Shown: positions 11,513 to 23,701, counted from the first letter of the stretch. The stretch: DNA of 64,000 nt from Piper betle (GCA_033002965.1 JAURVB010014878.1:48743-112742), one strand, 5' to 3'. The notes: a model not told the origin generated them from the sequence alone. A program made the numbers and translations.

Positions 11513-12965
11513 ACCACACTAGTTTTTGCATACAAGTCTAAAGCTGTTGAATCAGATTTTTGACAAGTACTTTCTATCAAGCAAATAGAGATGCTTTTAT
11601 AACATTGATATTTTAAAATATTTTTGACAGTGCTAAGTTTCTTTAAGGCTCACACTATGCTTAACATTATTTAAATGGGAAGCAACATACAGAACATAAG
11701 CTTGTCGTTTAATCTTCCATACAAAAATCAGGATATAAATATTCCAAAATCTATGTTTTAACTAAAAAGACAAAACTCATTGAAGCATATTATCGAATTT
11801 TACACTACGTACATTATAAAGCAAAGCAGTATGAAACAAGGCGTATTACACTATGTACCTATGGAACAAAATGAACGGTCAAGAATTCAAGAAAAATAAT
11901 TTATATAGATTTAGTTCTAATATTTACTAGAAAGCCCTGACAAGAGACCCATGAGCTCATTGCAGCATATTATCAAAAAACTATCAGACCCCGCATAAAC
12001 ACCAAGGAAAAGATAAAGAAAGAGAGAAAATGCAAAATGGCTGCAACCAATCAATCAGTGACTGTGACCCAAAAAAATTGTGAAGCTTAATGTTTATGTA
12101 CAAAATGAAAGGTCAAGAGTTATGATATTAATATTTATTCATCGTTAGAATGGATTGACAATAGACTAATTAAGGGCACAATTCGTTGAAAGATATTATG
12201 AAAAAAATATATCACACTAAATATATCAAAATGCAAAACATTATAAAAGTAAAAAGAAAGTACAATAAAATGCACCAAACTTAAAGATTAATGTTAATGT
12301 ACAAAACGATAGGTCAACAACTACTATAGTAACATTTGCTTGAAAGAATTGACGAGTCATTGACTCATTGAAATAAAATCTCTTCTCCACTAGATACCCA
12401 AAAGGTGTTAAGAAAATTGATTTTAAAATAAGATCTATGTAATTACAAATGACAAAATTTTCAATAGGCAGATGCCATTCCTTACGCTCACCCTCCTCCT
12501 TTCTTCTTCTTCTTCTACTGGATATCCAAAGGATATTGGGAACATTGATCAAAAACTAGGACCCATGTGATTATAAATGACGAAATTTTCAATACTATTA
12601 CATTACATATATTTAACACATATTGGATAGTTATTAACATAACACAATTATTTACACTAAGTATTTCAAAAAAGCAATAGATAAAAGGAAAAAAAACAAA
12701 AATTAACTCTAGCCAATCACTAACTTCTATTCAGATTGTGCCCACAAAAGAAGATAACATCAAATGTGCAAAAAGGAACATCAAGAACTATGATAGTAAT
12801 ATTATTCCATTCACTAAAACGAATTGACAAACTAAAGAGCCATTACATTGCACGGATCATAGAACTCATTGAAGCATAATATCAAGCACCCATCCTACAC
12901 TAAAGCAAGAACAGGTCCGATTGTGATCAAGAGTGGGGTTGTTGGTGGGCAGAAAGGCAGAGAGA
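11513..12965. repeat. SAUR downstream segment, copy I
   Basis: Non-coding AT-rich flank repeated at 25835-27370, 45768-46281 (then cut) and, inverted, at 36095-36812. It holds two imperfect internal repeats of about 80-100 bases built on CTACTGGATA..CCAAAGG..ACAAATGAC.AAATTTTCAA. This copy lacks the roughly 90 bp petG-like stretch present at 26.8 and 36.25 kb. Confidence 0.7.
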
Positions 12966-13205
12966 GAGGTTGATTCAAGCCTTGTGGCATTGGTGGCACT
13001 TGAGGGAGGTGTTGGCGCTGGTGCAGAGGGACTGCACGGTGTCCCACTCAGCAGGGCAACAGGTGGAGACTAGGCAGAGGGCCAACGCCGGTTCAGGTGC
13101 TGGCATGCCACCGCACCGTGGCTGTGCAGCCACTCGCATTCCACCAACGCTCACGGCTGAGGCTTGCACCCCACCATGGCGTCGTGCACCAGTCACGAAG
13201 CTCAC
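12966..13205 (-). pseudogene. Cysteine-rich CHCH-like pseudogene, copy I
   Basis: The minus strand reads ..LALCLVSTCCPAEW-DTVQSLCTSANTSLK-CHQCHKA then TGA, followed in frame by residues resembling a continued helix (NLSL..). Spaced cysteines and the ALALCLVSTCCPAEW core resemble a plant Cx9C/CHCH-type small protein, recognised by pattern only. The 27.4 kb copy preserves a more regular N-terminal half (WAECEQLHGRGAAACRHL); here that half is out of frame. Both copies share the same internal TGA, so the stop predates the duplication. The 5' exon is absent. Confidence 0.55.
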
Positions 13206-13274
13206 TCCCAGATGGGTTATAGGTTATATTCATAAGCTCAATCCTGTTGGGTTTGTAAATTTTATTTTTTACAA

Positions 13275-14270
13275 CAACTTTTGTATATATTTATAAGTAA
13301 TTTTTTACGGTTTTACTAACTGAATTCCTTTCCAAGTGAGTTTATATGTCAAAGGGAGTTAACTTTTTGTTTATTAATACAATCGAGAGAAATTCTATAT
13401 GGGACACACATTGGGCAGAAAATTTTCCCGCCTAGCGAAGACCACTTTGTGGTGTATACCATTGATGGGGAACGTTATGAGATGCCCCTCATATTTCAGA
13501 ACAATCTTATCATCAAAGAGTTGGCAAAAGAAGATTTTAGATTGTTCGATGATGGGGAGATTATGGTGTCATGTGATCCCCAACTCATGAATTACATTGT
13601 GTGATTCCTACAAAAACAAACTTCTTCTGAAATAGCATCCTTGCTTGTGTTGTTAGCTGCCGGTTAAATCTCAGATTGTGTTTATTATACAAAAGCCAGA
13701 CTTCGAAATACTTCCGGTCTTCCACTATTCAGTTGCTAAGTTAGCTAGGTACATCATTTTTTTTTTGGAAGACTGAATTCGAAGAGAATTTTGGGCAATT
13801 TTGTCTGATTCTTCTTATGACATTTATCTTCAATATGCCAATGATAATAAAGAGAACCACTATGGTGCCAATTGTTATGTTTGATGTGACTAAACTGGAA
13901 TTAAGAAAGTGCACTAGTCGTTATCTAGTAATAAATTGAATGAGTAGTGTATTATCCCCAGGAGAATGAACTATTTTATCAATTAAAATATTTAAAATAA
14001 ATTATTTAAGAGACAAAAATGAGTCTTTGGATTTTCATTTAACTGATAAAATAAAAAGAAAGAAAAGAAAAGGAAGCAAGTGCTAATCTAGATTTAAGAT
14101 TTTCTCAATATGCAAAGATTTGATTTTGCTTGAACCAAAAATTGATAAGATAATTATAAAGTTGACACTCAATTATTTCTTTCCATGAAAATATGGAATT
14201 TCTGTTGTATAATTACTCATTTTGATTTACTAATTAACTAAATTAAATCAAGTTAATCCCATGGTGTGGT
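13275..14270 (+). repeat. Repeat module shared with 53840-55600
   Basis: From TTTTTTACGGTTTTACTAA to TCAAGTTAATCCCAT this sequence is repeated in direct orientation at 53.84-55.6 kb, where an hAT element has been inserted. It contains a SAUR-type remnant (13440-13667) and a conserved stretch with CGTTATCTAGTAATAAATTG. Its last 120 bases also occur inverted at about 40480-40600. Confidence 0.75.
13440..13667 (+). pseudogene. SAUR-type protein remnant, second subfamily
   Basis: An open stretch reads DHFVVYTIDGERYEMPLIF, then ..IIKELAKEDFRLFDDG.., then VSCDPQLMNYIV, a TGA at 13602-13604, and a further 20 codons to TAA at 13667. The HFVVYTIDGERYEMPL segment and the following helix and CD..LMNYIV match the order of the SAUR core. 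It differs strongly from the KGSFVVYSTDN-type SAURs in this window. There is no N-terminus or start codon, and one internal stop. A related copy with deletions lies at 54832-55030. Confidence 0.6.
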
Positions 14271-14271
14271 T

Positions 14272-14409
14272 TCAGAGTTTTCAGAGGCTTTCAGAGCTGT
14301 TTCCAAGGCCCTGGTGTGGTTGGATGAGATGGAGAAGATCCAGATGGAGAAGAATGAACTCAAATTGAAGAGAGCTTGTCTACTTCATTTTGTTAATTCA
14401 AAGGGCTAA
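14272..14409 (+). other. Exon-like open stretch of unknown origin
   Basis: A 46-codon frame with no ATG reads VVSEFSEAFRAVSKALVWLD, then EMEKIQMEKNELKLKRACLL.., and ends in TAA. The charged helical composition looks like protein-coding DNA, but I do not recognise the family with confidence. It begins exactly where the 13.3-14.27 kb repeat ends (after AATCCCAT), so it may be a captured fragment. Confidence 0.3.
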
Positions 14410-14530
14410 GCCTGCTGGTGATCATGATCAGAAGAAAATGATCCATAGAATAAATGATTCACAATACTTTATGTACATCTAGTTTAAACGTATTTTTAGT
14501 TTTTACACATGTGGCGTTTACTTGGTCATG

Positions 14531-14566
<36 letters not shown>
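14531..14566. repeat. (TA)n microsatellite
   Basis: An uninterrupted AT dinucleotide run of about 36 bases. Confidence 0.95.
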
Positions 14567-14568
<2 letters not shown>

Positions 14569-15668
14569 TCCTATTATCTTTTTATAACGAATTAGCTAGT
14601 GATAGCTAGGATGGTTGGTGATCAGTCTTGTGATTCTGATTGGTTTTAATAAAGTTGGCAGTGCTTATGTATTGTTCGGGCGCGGGTTCGTCCGCTGGTG
14701 CGGGTTAGAGTGTTCCCGCGTCGGGTTGGAAGGGTTCGGTGGGACCGAGGCGCCCTTGCCGCGCAAAGAGACAGCGGGATGAGACTAAAGAGTCACAAGT
14801 ATCCAATAACACTTAGACAATTCTTATGCACTCGGTGGGATGGCCATTTCGACACACACACTCGACAGGACTTCCCAGCACTCGGCACGCAGGCTCGAGG
14901 CTGCTGGAATAGAACTGGATGGTTCGGTCACAGGTGGACAACGCTGCACCGACAGCTACCGGGTGTGCCCAGCACTTGGCCCCGACCAAGGCTGGTTGCA
15001 GCCACACACCGGCAATCCCCTTACCCGACACTACCTCACATCTCCACGCAGGGAGGCACTCACCCACACTTGATCACTTTTGATCTGATTTTGTTTTTCT
15101 CCCCCTCTACACAAGGATAACATCTCCTTATATAGACACCCGGCTGAAGTGCTGCACGCCAACACATGCACCCCTTGGTGCTTGGTGTTCCGGCTTCCAC
15201 CCCTTGGTGCTTGGTGTTCCGGCTTCCACCCCTTTCCCTCCTTCCGAATAAATCTCACGTATCTTATTTCTATTAAATTAGGCATAACCACGGGTTCAAC
15301 CACGACTGGCTGGGTTAACCATCATGATTGAGCCGAGGGGTGCGGTGAAAAATTTGGACGAACATGTATGTATATTCATTGTTGAATGTATTGTTAAAAG
15401 GTTCTTTCTCTTATAAGTTATCAGGTGTTGATAGTTGAAGACTAATATTATTCCAAAAATAAAAATATTTTCTTCAAAATAAATGAAGAAAAAATTAAGC
15501 AAACTAAAAAGTGCAGTTATCCGCTGCACATGCATGTATGCTGAGATTTCTTTTGAACTAAAATTACCACAAATGTTTGTTATCCCATAGCTAGCATTCA
15601 TAAGTTCCAATATTTCTAAATAATAATAAAGTAATTGAGGATGTTGCTAGCTTAGTATCAACAACTGT

Positions 15669-15670
<2 letters not shown>
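14567..15670. other. Moderately GC-rich unassigned stretch
   Basis: The interval 14680-15350 is GC-richer than its surroundings. It has a tandem duplication of CCCCTTGGTGCTTGGTGTTC (15171-15220) and a TATATAGACACC near 15130. Open frames on both strands have no recognisable motif and overlap one another. It could be an old LTR, but no ends were found. Confidence 0.3.
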
Positions 15671-15714
<44 letters not shown>

Positions 15715-15732
15715 ATATAATATATAATATCT
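15671..15732. repeat. (TA)n microsatellite with TAATA tail
   Basis: About 40 bases of AT dinucleotide followed by TATAA-type decay. Confidence 0.95.
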
Positions 15733-15999
15733 GTTCTCTTTGTCAATATTATTTAGGTCATTTCCTTCTTTTTAGTAGGATACAGCTATAAAAACTCTTT
15801 ACATTTTTTAGCATGTAAAATTTTTCTTTGTATAAGTCAATCTAGACTAATAAAAGATACTTTAATTATATAATTATGCGCTAATTATATTAAGTTTGAC
15901 CATGTAGGATCTTTATCTAATGCTAAATCATAAAAGAGGACAAACAATCAAGAGAAATCTCTAGAGATTCCTTGCCGGACAAACTTTTACCTTATATGG

Positions 16000-17416
16000 A
16001 CAAGATGGACACGACCACATATGAACCAATTCTACATCCCCAACAATTAGTTTGACCAGTTTTCTAGTCTAATGTGTAGGCTTAGATAGTTATTTACACT
16101 ATTAGGTAATTTAAGTGGAAGTCTAACACTATTAGTTGTCCAACGATCAAGTTTTGCAATAGGGGAAGAGTCAGTCATTGGATGTGGATGGGTGTGTCCA
16201 CTTTTGTTGTTCGAATGGTTAAGAGTATATTAGTCCATAGACACATATATATATATAAGGAGGACATTGGGGCAAAACTTGCATTATTTGCAAATTTAGC
16301 CGCCCTTTCTCTTAGCGTCTTTTCTATCTTGCAAGTCCTCCTCTACCTCCTCTCTCTAGATCACCACCTCTCTCTCTCTCTCTACTTGTTGGGGGATTGG
16401 CTAAAGATTTGTTTGGTGCAAAGTTCTAGACTTTTTCACCGAAGGAGAAGTTAGTAATCTCAAGTAAAATATGTTAGTAGTATAGATTCATGTATCATGA
16501 TCATGTTTCATGTTTTGTTCAATGTTTTATGCTATCTACATGTGTGTTTTCATGTTCTATGCTTGTATAACTAGTTAAAACAATGTTTTAGATGTTAATT
16601 CATGTTTATAATTTCCGTAAACAAGTTTTACATGTAATTCTAATGATTTAACTAAGTTCTAGAATCAAGTTGTTAAAAAAACGAGAGTAGAACATGTTTA
16701 CCATTATTTTATTCTTTTCTCTAAATAAAAATCATGTAAAAAATAGTTTAAATCACGTTGGATTAAAAACTTGCTACCACCATTGTTTTGTTATTTAGAA
16801 AGCATGAAAAATTTGTTTTTGTTTAATAAAAATCAGATTTAAAATAAAATAAATAAAGAAATTTGGATTAGAAACCCTAGCACCAGCGTCATGGCACTGG
16901 TCTGCAGTGCCACATCATTGGGACAAAGAAGACAAAGGTAGCACGATGCAGCTCGCGGCCTTCATACCACTAAGGAAATCACATAACGAGGGCTACGACA
17001 CTGACCTTCTTGGTTATCAGCGTCGCAACGTTCACTTAACTTAAAAATTAGGAGACAACGCCTAGCACCGCAACACTAAAATCCATGGACAATGGCGCTG
17101 CGACACTCTTACTTAACTTGACTTTTTCATGTTTATTTGATAAAAATGATCGATGCATCCTATGTTTATGATCATGTCACTACTGTATGATGTTTGTATG
17201 ATGATGTTAACATATTAATTATATTTGTAATGTATTGTATGTAATCATAATCATCATAAATGTCATGTCATGTCACATCATATAAACATGGATAGGCTAG
17301 TTTGGATTGTAATACATGTTAACTATCATCTAGACTAGTAGCAGTTCAGGTTGCTGAGACTTGGAGCTTGTCACCAAGCTGATCAGGTCCATAGTCGTTA
17401 TTTGGGGTGTTATAAA
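16000..17416 (+). repeat. Possible LTR-derived relic
   Basis: The stretch ends in TTTGGGGTGTTATAAAA, the usual terminal motif of gypsy LTRs seen intact at 9463. It also has the ATGTCATGTCATGTCAC-rich 3' region typical of such repeats. No matching start, primer site or second LTR was found, so this is a weak call. Confidence 0.3.
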
Positions 17417-19287
17417 ATCCTCTGTCTTATGTGAATAATCAGATTACTAATCCTTTTATCTATGCTATGTTAAATCAGCATGTTGTATGTATCATATAAT
17501 TTATGTGCTTAGACACTCGTTTTCAGTTTCTCTTTACGTACTAAGGTATGCTAGTTTAACCGGTTCAACAAATGTGTTATGCGGAGGGTACTACCACTCT
17601 TGCCTAGGAGTTAGATGTGAAGCTCACCAACGCACCTAGGTGCAAAAGTTATCTAGAATAAACTAGACGTCTAGACGACCATGTACCTATATACACCAGC
17701 GGTTTATGTCTAGTATCATTGATTTTGACATGTGTTTTAACCTATTAAGACACAAACCCCAAGGATCAAAGGATCAAAAGACCAATAGCTAATTCAATTT
17801 TTCTTGTGAAGTTGAACTAAGTTGATGAAGAAACTAAACCAGTTTTTACAATGATTTCATAAGTCTCAAGAAGCCAACTCTTTAAAGGTCATAAAAGCGA
17901 ATGACTTAATAGTTTTCATAGTTATATACTAAGGCTAGCTAGTTATTTGAAAGTGTAATTAACTATGCGTTTTCCAGTTAATGTAAATTAACTTGGTATT
18001 ATAGTTTTCTAGAAGTTTTAGCTAGAAACTACTAGACTAACTAATTAGTCAAAAGGGTGGAATTTAAGTAAGTGTCAAGGATAGATAAACAAATTACATA
18101 AATTATTTTATTTATATTAATTACATTGTTATACATCTTTATGTTAATGATTAATTTTCAATTACATCATTCTTGATCGATGTTTATTCGAGCATTATTG
18201 TGTTTAACTAATCGAGATTAATCTTATTTGTTTATTATTGTTTATTACATATGTAAGTAATAGACTCAGTACCTTGTATGAGATATTGAGCGAACATGTT
18301 TGTATGTATGTAGGTACAACGGGATGAAGATTCTCAGCAATAATCTCAATTTTATTTAATTGCTTTCGTATATTTTAATCTTTACTAATGAGGAAAATAA
18401 AATTGCAGAAAAAATTGAAATATAATACTTAGAGGAACTTGCATTCACAAACAACTACAAAACAAAAATGCCTAAATGCAAGAAATGGTTCAGATAACAT
18501 ACTATGAAATCCACCCCAATTAATTGCGGCGAGTTAGCAATTATAAAGAAAAAATCAGTTAGACATGACAAATAACTATTTCTAATTTCTAGTGAACTGT
18601 GGAGAAGATATTTTCATGATAAAGCTTTGATTAGAAAGTAATATAGCTTTTGTTAGCAAAAACGACAGTTTTTGCAACAAAAAAATTGTGGCACTGTTGT
18701 TTATATGTCATTGTTAGTACATTAGTGAGTACCGACTTCGAGCTAAGGATAAACAAGGCTCCATAACGCAATAAGACTTAGAATCAAGTAATGTAATCCT
18801 TAGACTTTTTGGAGAAAGGTTTAGTTAATCATTCATGATTAACTTGATATTTGGTAACAGCTGACTTATTGCAAACCGTATAAAAATGCACAAAGCAACA
18901 TGCTCTGTGAATTTGACAGTATTGAAATAATATATATAACACCCAAGATACATGTACAGACGTAGTACTATTTGCTATGATCAGAAGAGTTCATATCCAA
19001 ATGCTTCTAATTCAACAAAGTAGGTGATAAAAGATAAAACCTTGGTAGAACTTTATACAAACCAGATGGTATATTAAACCATAGAAATCAAAATTTCAAC
19101 AGCAAATGGCAAATCTTAGGAGAGTAAAAGGGGGAAGAAAAATACCAAATTGAAAGGTGGGGGGAATGGTCACACTAGCACCCAAGGAGCGCTTCCTTCT
19201 CTTGTTGTGCCATGCTAGCTTCCTTCTACAACTCTTATTTGTACCATCAAACTCTCAAACAACACAATTGATCAACCATTAGCAACC
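17417..19287. other. Unassigned AT-rich DNA
   Basis: No gene, repeat structure or TE terminus was recognised. It contains short scattered inverted AT stretches only. Confidence 0.5.
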
Positions 19288-19480
19288 ACACCCACCGGCG
19301 GCTTCTCCAATCAGAAGCTGCTCGGCCGCAGCAGCCACGGCACCGTGTACAAGGCCACCCTCCACAAAGGCTGCTGGGTCGCCCTCAAGCGCTCCTCCTC
19401 GTCCCAATCGAGAGGTCGAGAACGAGATCGACATCTTCCAGATCTGGAGCCCCCGTCTGGCGTCAACGGCGACAGGGTAA
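19288..19480 (+). pseudogene. Protein kinase N-lobe fragment
   Basis: The frame from 19288 reads TPTGGFSNQKLLGRSSHGTV, then YKATLHKGCWVALKRSS. This is the glycine loop (LGRSSHGTVYKA, normally GxGxxG; here the first loop glycine is kept and the others are changed or shifted) and the VALK lysine of a receptor-like kinase. A frame change near 19405 then gives REVENEIDIF..IWSPRLAS, matching the ENEI (alpha-C glutamate) and SPRL segment of the same family. It resembles At1g28390-type kinases. It ends in a GGCGACGGCGAGGG-type low-complexity run. Only the first part of the N-lobe exists, so it is a dead or captured fragment. Confidence 0.6.
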
Positions 19481-19566
19481 AGGCGACGGCGAGGGGGCGA
19501 GGGCGACGGTGACGATGACGATTACGGTTACGGTGACGGCGAGGGGGGCGAGGGAGAGAGGGGGCG
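19441..19566. repeat. GACGGCGAGGG low-complexity run
   Basis: Short imperfect repeats of GGCGACGGCGA / GGTGACGATGACGATTACGG directly after the kinase fragment. Confidence 0.6.
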
Positions 19567-19766
19567 AATGAGTATTGTGCGAGAAATTCAATCTTTGCAT
19601 AAATGATAAATCATAACATAGAGTTTCACGCCTGCATTAAATAAAACTTGAAGTAAATTAAATAACTACCTGATGAGTCTAAAATATCCTAAAAGCTACC
19701 AACCGTACAGTCATCGTTACTTTCTTACTGATTAAATTTTGTTAGTGTTTAAACCATGGTTGCATG

Positions 19767-19862
19767 AATCGGAATCGGAATCGGAATCGGTTTTCCAGGG
19801 AGTCGGAATCGAATCGGAATCGGAATCGGTCTGAATCGGCCAAGAATCGGTTCAGTTGAATC
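19767..19862 (+). repeat. GAATCGG tandem repeats, left end of hAT copy 1
   Basis: Runs of GGAATC/GAATCGG, mirrored as CGATTCC at 20515-20690, so the element's subterminal regions can fold together over most of their length. Confidence 0.8.
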
Positions 19863-20031
19863 GGTCCAAATTAATTTAATCGGTCATATATAATAATTTG
19901 ACAATTTATAATATAAATATATTAAAATTGGGTATTGATGTTATTTTGATATTATTCTGTATATTATAGTTTCTGATATTTTTAAATATTTTTTAAGATT
20001 TTTTTAAATTATTTAGAATTAATTATTATTT

Positions 20032-20056
20032 TTGACTCGAGTTAGACTCGAGTCAA
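20032..20056 (+). repeat. Hairpin module in hAT copy 1 (11-bp perfect arms)
   Basis: TTGACTCGAGT-TAG-ACTCGAGTCAA is a perfect 11-bp inverted repeat with a 3-base loop. It is followed by CTTTTAATTACGAGAATGCC, as in the LTR and hAT copy 2 versions. Confidence 0.85.
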
Positions 20057-20703
20057 CTTTTAATTACGAGAATGCCACTCTTTACCCCGCCGCCGCCGCC
20101 GCGCGCCGGCCCGGTCGGCGGCGAGTCTCGAGGCGGCGATGTCGGAGGATGTCGGCAGCCCGGTCGGACGAACAGTCAGCGGCCCGCAGCCGGCGGCGAG
20201 GCGGCCCGGAGCGGCGGCGAGTCGGCGGCGAGTCGCGGCGATTCGTGCGTCACAGCCCGATTCGGTCCGGCCACACTTCGGCGGCGACGTTGCGAGGTCG
20301 GCGGCGAGGTCGGTAGCCCGGTCGGCGGCGAGCCCGGAGTCGGGGAGCACGGCGGAGGGCGGAAACGGGGCGGCGGCGGGCGGACGAGCGGCGGCGGCGC
20401 GGGGGGAGCGGGTTTGATTTTAGGTTTTTAAAATCCAAATTACCATTTTACCCATGCTTAAATAATTTAATAAAAATCATACCTAGGGTATTTTAGTAAT
20501 TTCATTAAAAAACGATTCCGATTTAAATCGGCCGATTCCGATTCCGAGTTAAATCGGTCGGAATCGGCCGAACTCGGCCGATTCCGAGGCCGATTCGGGG
20601 CCGACCGAGTCGGCCTCGAAATCGGATCGGCATCGCGCCGATCCGATTTAAATCGGCCGATTCCGCACGGAATCGGCCGATTCGATGCAACAGTGGTTTA
20701 AAC

Positions 20704-21387
20704 ACTAAATCAATTTATAATAATGTAAAAATTACTAGGTCAATTTATAATAATACAAAGAATTTAAATAATGCATCATTTTAATTAATTTACTAGGTCA
20801 TTTGTTATAAAAATTATACTAACTTCATAGTAACACAATTTGTGCAATGGTCCTAAGTCAGTAGAAAAAACTACACGGTGTAAGCTATTACAAGGACTAA
20901 GAAATGCAAAGTGAGGTCCACCAAGCCAACAGAGAGGAGCAGATTGGGTTGGTGATCTTCCATCTTGGCTACCCTTTTATAACCTTCTAATAGTGCTAGG
21001 GCTGCAAGGGGTGTGGTTATAATGAGGTCAAAAATATTTATCATTACCATTATTATTTGTTATTATTTATTAATTAATTAATTTATAAACCATTAATTAA
21101 TATAAGAAGTGATCTATGTGACTCAGGAGGAAGGTGGCGCCCCACCGTTAATGCAAATTCAATCAATAATACTGACCGGTGTTTGGCTCTCTAACCACAT
21201 ATTAGTATGCTTAGGGTTGACCACCAACGACCGGCTATAAGAATTAGTACCATATATCGACTTTATACACTCTCGGTGCCTAGCATGGATAAATGTTATT
21301 GATTAGTATGGATCAATTAACCGCCGCCTACCTATTTACAAGTAAAGTGGAATTTATTTTTATAATACGGGCAAACAGAAGTTATGG
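20704..21387. other. Unassigned AT-rich DNA
   Basis: No gene or TE boundary recognised. Confidence 0.5.
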
Positions 21388-21549
21388 TGTAACGACCCAG
21401 CCAAAGCTAGAATATAATGGGTCAAGTTATCTCTTCAAAGTGATTAATTAAATTGAAGATCTATAGTCTATTTTCACTTATAAAGAATTACCAATAAACA
21501 AGATCTTACCATATTAAGTATTAGATGCAAGACGTTGAGAGATCTCAAA
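21388..21549 (-). repeat. TRIM-like LTR, left copy
   Basis: Direct repeat of 21707-21859, including GTCTATTTTCACTTATAAA and TATTAGATG landmarks. Confidence 0.7.
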
Positions 21550-21706
21550 ATCCACCCACCTTAAGAAATTTCGTGCCCGAAATTTCTATACTTGACCCGT
21601 TTCTAGCCCTAACCCATGACCTCCTTTGCCCCTTGACTGGTAGCCTACCCAATGTCACAAGTCCAACCCTCCATCTAACATAGAACCACGAGGTTCAAAT
21701 ACCATT

Positions 21707-21859
21707 TGTAACTACCCAAGACAAAGTGCAACTAATAGGCTTAAGTCATCTTTTCAAAAGTGTTTAACTAAGTTGAAGGTCTGTAGTCTATTCTCACTTA
21801 TAAATAGAATTTTATCACTACTAGGTATTAGATGTGGCACTAAGTTGAGTGATCTCACA
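21707..21859 (-). repeat. TRIM-like LTR, right copy
   Basis: Direct repeat of 21388-21549; starts TGTAACTACCC and ends ATCTCACA on the plus strand, giving TG..CA ends in either orientation. Confidence 0.7.
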
Positions 21860-23701
21860 ATAATTGAGGGTTCTTGTCTGGTAAGCCCATTCAATTAAAA
21901 CCCTAGAATTGATTAAAGCACACTAAGTGAACATGAATCCAAAACTTTAATTCAGTTACCTAATAAAGTTAAACACTTCATTTAGGACTTAATTAATATA
22001 ATTAAGTGATGTTTAGGTATTGAGCTTGTGTTGTGGCTCTACCTCATTTTGCATGTTGATCTGACCTAATTCTTATTCGGTTCAATCTCTGTGATAGGTA
22101 TCGTGGGTGAGCTCACTGACTAGAATACAAAGCTTTACTCATCCAAGTCTGTAGGATTTTTCATTTGCTTCATCTATGTTTGACTCTATTCATGTCGAAT
22201 TTAACCGCATTTTAGACGTATGATGACATCGATGGCGTTTCATTAGATCCCTCCGATGTCAGGCCATTTAACCGTGTTTTCTAAACGTGTTTAATAAAAC
22301 TTCAAGGTTGTGACGCTTTGATGGTTTTCGAAAGATAAGATTCAGATACTAAGTATTAAATCCTTTTCTCAGGCTTATTTGTATAAATATGAGGGTTTAC
22401 AGATTTTACGAGTAAAAATGTGTACCGCATGTATGGACTGCACTAGTACTCCTTCAAATTCTCAGGTAGTGCATAATATGAGGGAATTGCATAATGCAGG
22501 ACATTTCTAAAATTTGTAGCACTAACTTAACCGCTCCTTTTGCCCATCGAGTATCGTGGCAGGTGTAATATGGATGATGTGAGGGTGTAAGTGTTGTATG
22601 TATGAATTTGAATATTAGCCATGCGTGCGCATCAACACTCATTTAAGTGTGTTTTCTTACCATCTAGTGTGAGACAATTATGGAGTTTCCTAAGTTTCCT
22701 GTGGGTAATGGAATACCCATTTGCCAGCTTGTTGTTTTACTGGTAGTTATTCGAACCAGATGATCAAATTTATTTGATGACTAATATAATTTTTTTATCA
22801 TATTTAGGTAAGGTTCCCTGGCATTGGCCAGCCTAGGTGCATGGATCAGGCGGCTCAGTGATGGGGCCCAAAGTTATGTTGGGTGTTTTGGATTATGTAT
22901 TTTGTGGATGACTATATAACGGGCATGTGCCCTAACAGTGTGAACCTTGTATGATTCAGATGTATGTCATGATGGTTGTGCTAGCATGCTTATTCTTTTA
23001 TTATTACATTTTTACTGTGAAGCTGCAATAATTTGGCGCAAGGCTAACCATCGTAAGCAGGGTATATAAGCCCAAGAATCCTAAAACATGACAATGAGAT
23101 AAGTTAGGTACACAAAACATATTTGGCTACAACTGTTTGTATGCTAGCATACTTGAAGACCCAAGTGAAGTTCGAGTATTAGGGTTTGATGCTATGATAC
23201 TTGATGATGCTGTGTAATTTCTCTGATGCTTGATTATTGCTCGTGTAGGGTATGTCGAACAAATAATTACGACCATTGTTTAAATACTTGCATCACCTTC
23301 ATGTAACTAATAAGAAGACCTAAGTCAATCATTTGAACTAAGTCCTACAAATATGATGCATGAATAACATGCAACCTCAAAACTGTAGAGGGGGTGTGCA
23401 TATTCTAAAGTTGGGAGTGATCATTGTATTTTTAAAGCCACCGCTGATAGTCATAGGAGAGTTGCTGCCTTTGTTATGGCTATGGGTGTTCATATAGGAA
23501 TCCTTTAAGTCTAAGTTATGCCTTTGTAGTATGAAGTTTACACGTATTCTATGAATACCTAGCCTGATGTCCATCTTAAGCATCTACAGATGATTGAGAT
23601 CCGCTTTCGTAAACCCGTATGCGATAGCCCATCGAGTAGCTTCAAAATTATAATATCATGATTTGGTCCTTCCCTTCAAGCCGAATTGGGGTGTTATACA
23701 A
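21860..23701 (+). repeat. Gypsy LTR relic related to the LARD LTR
   Basis: The stretch 22230-22345 (GATGGCGTTTCATTAGATCC, GGCCATTTAACCG, AATAA, GGTTTTCGAAA) parallels the LARD LTR at 1750-1855 (GTGGCGTTTTATTAGATCCC, GCTATTTAACCG, GATTTTGAAAA). A TATAAATATGAGGG lies at a matching distance downstream, and the block ends with ATTGGGGTGTTATACA. It looks like a diverged solo LTR or LTR half. Its start is obscured by the TRIM-like element. Confidence 0.5.

Larger units (their letters stand above)
19755..20695. mobile_element. Non-autonomous hAT-type element, copy 1
   Basis: The 8-bp target duplication GTTTAAAC (19747-19754 and 20696-20703) flanks a 941-bp element. Its ends are CATGGTTGCATGAATC and, reversed, CACTGTTGCATCGAATC. 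An 8-bp duplication with short C-A-starting ends fits the hAT superfamily. Internally there are GAATCGG tandem repeats at both ends in opposite orientation, an AT-rich stretch, the hairpin module (20032-20056) and an extremely GC-rich core (about 20085-20410). There is no transposase. The several overlapping frames in the GC core on both strands are compositional. A related copy is at 54028-54823. Confidence 0.85.
21388..21859 (-). mobile_element. TRIM-like miniature LTR element
   Basis: Two short direct repeats, 21388-21549 and 21707-21859, both begin TGTAAC(G/T)ACCC on the plus strand and run to GATCTCA(A/C)A. They flank only about 157 bases. Read on the minus strand, the middle begins with AATGGTATTTGAACC, a degenerate form of the tRNA-Met primer site. 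It ends with CTTAAGGTGGGTGGA, a polypurine tract preceded by an ATTTCGGGCACGAAATTTC motif. This is the layout of a terminal-repeat retrotransposon in miniature, or of a gypsy element reduced to its ends. No clear target duplication was found. Confidence 0.7.

Noticed and set aside
13399..13590. 63-codon frame starting MGHTLGRKF
   Set aside because: It is an out-of-frame reading over the SAUR-type remnant whose true frame (HFVVYTIDGERYEMPL) starts at 13440.
14698..15331. Overlapping frames up to 140 codons in a GC-richer stretch
   Set aside because: Frames on both strands compete, no domain recognised, and no conserved start. Listed only as an unassigned stretch.
20032..20438. Several overlapping frames of 60-119 codons in the GC-rich core of hAT copy 1
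   Set aside because: Strong CGG bias opens all frames on both strands. Arg/Gly/Ala-rich with no motif, and not shared with hAT copy 2.
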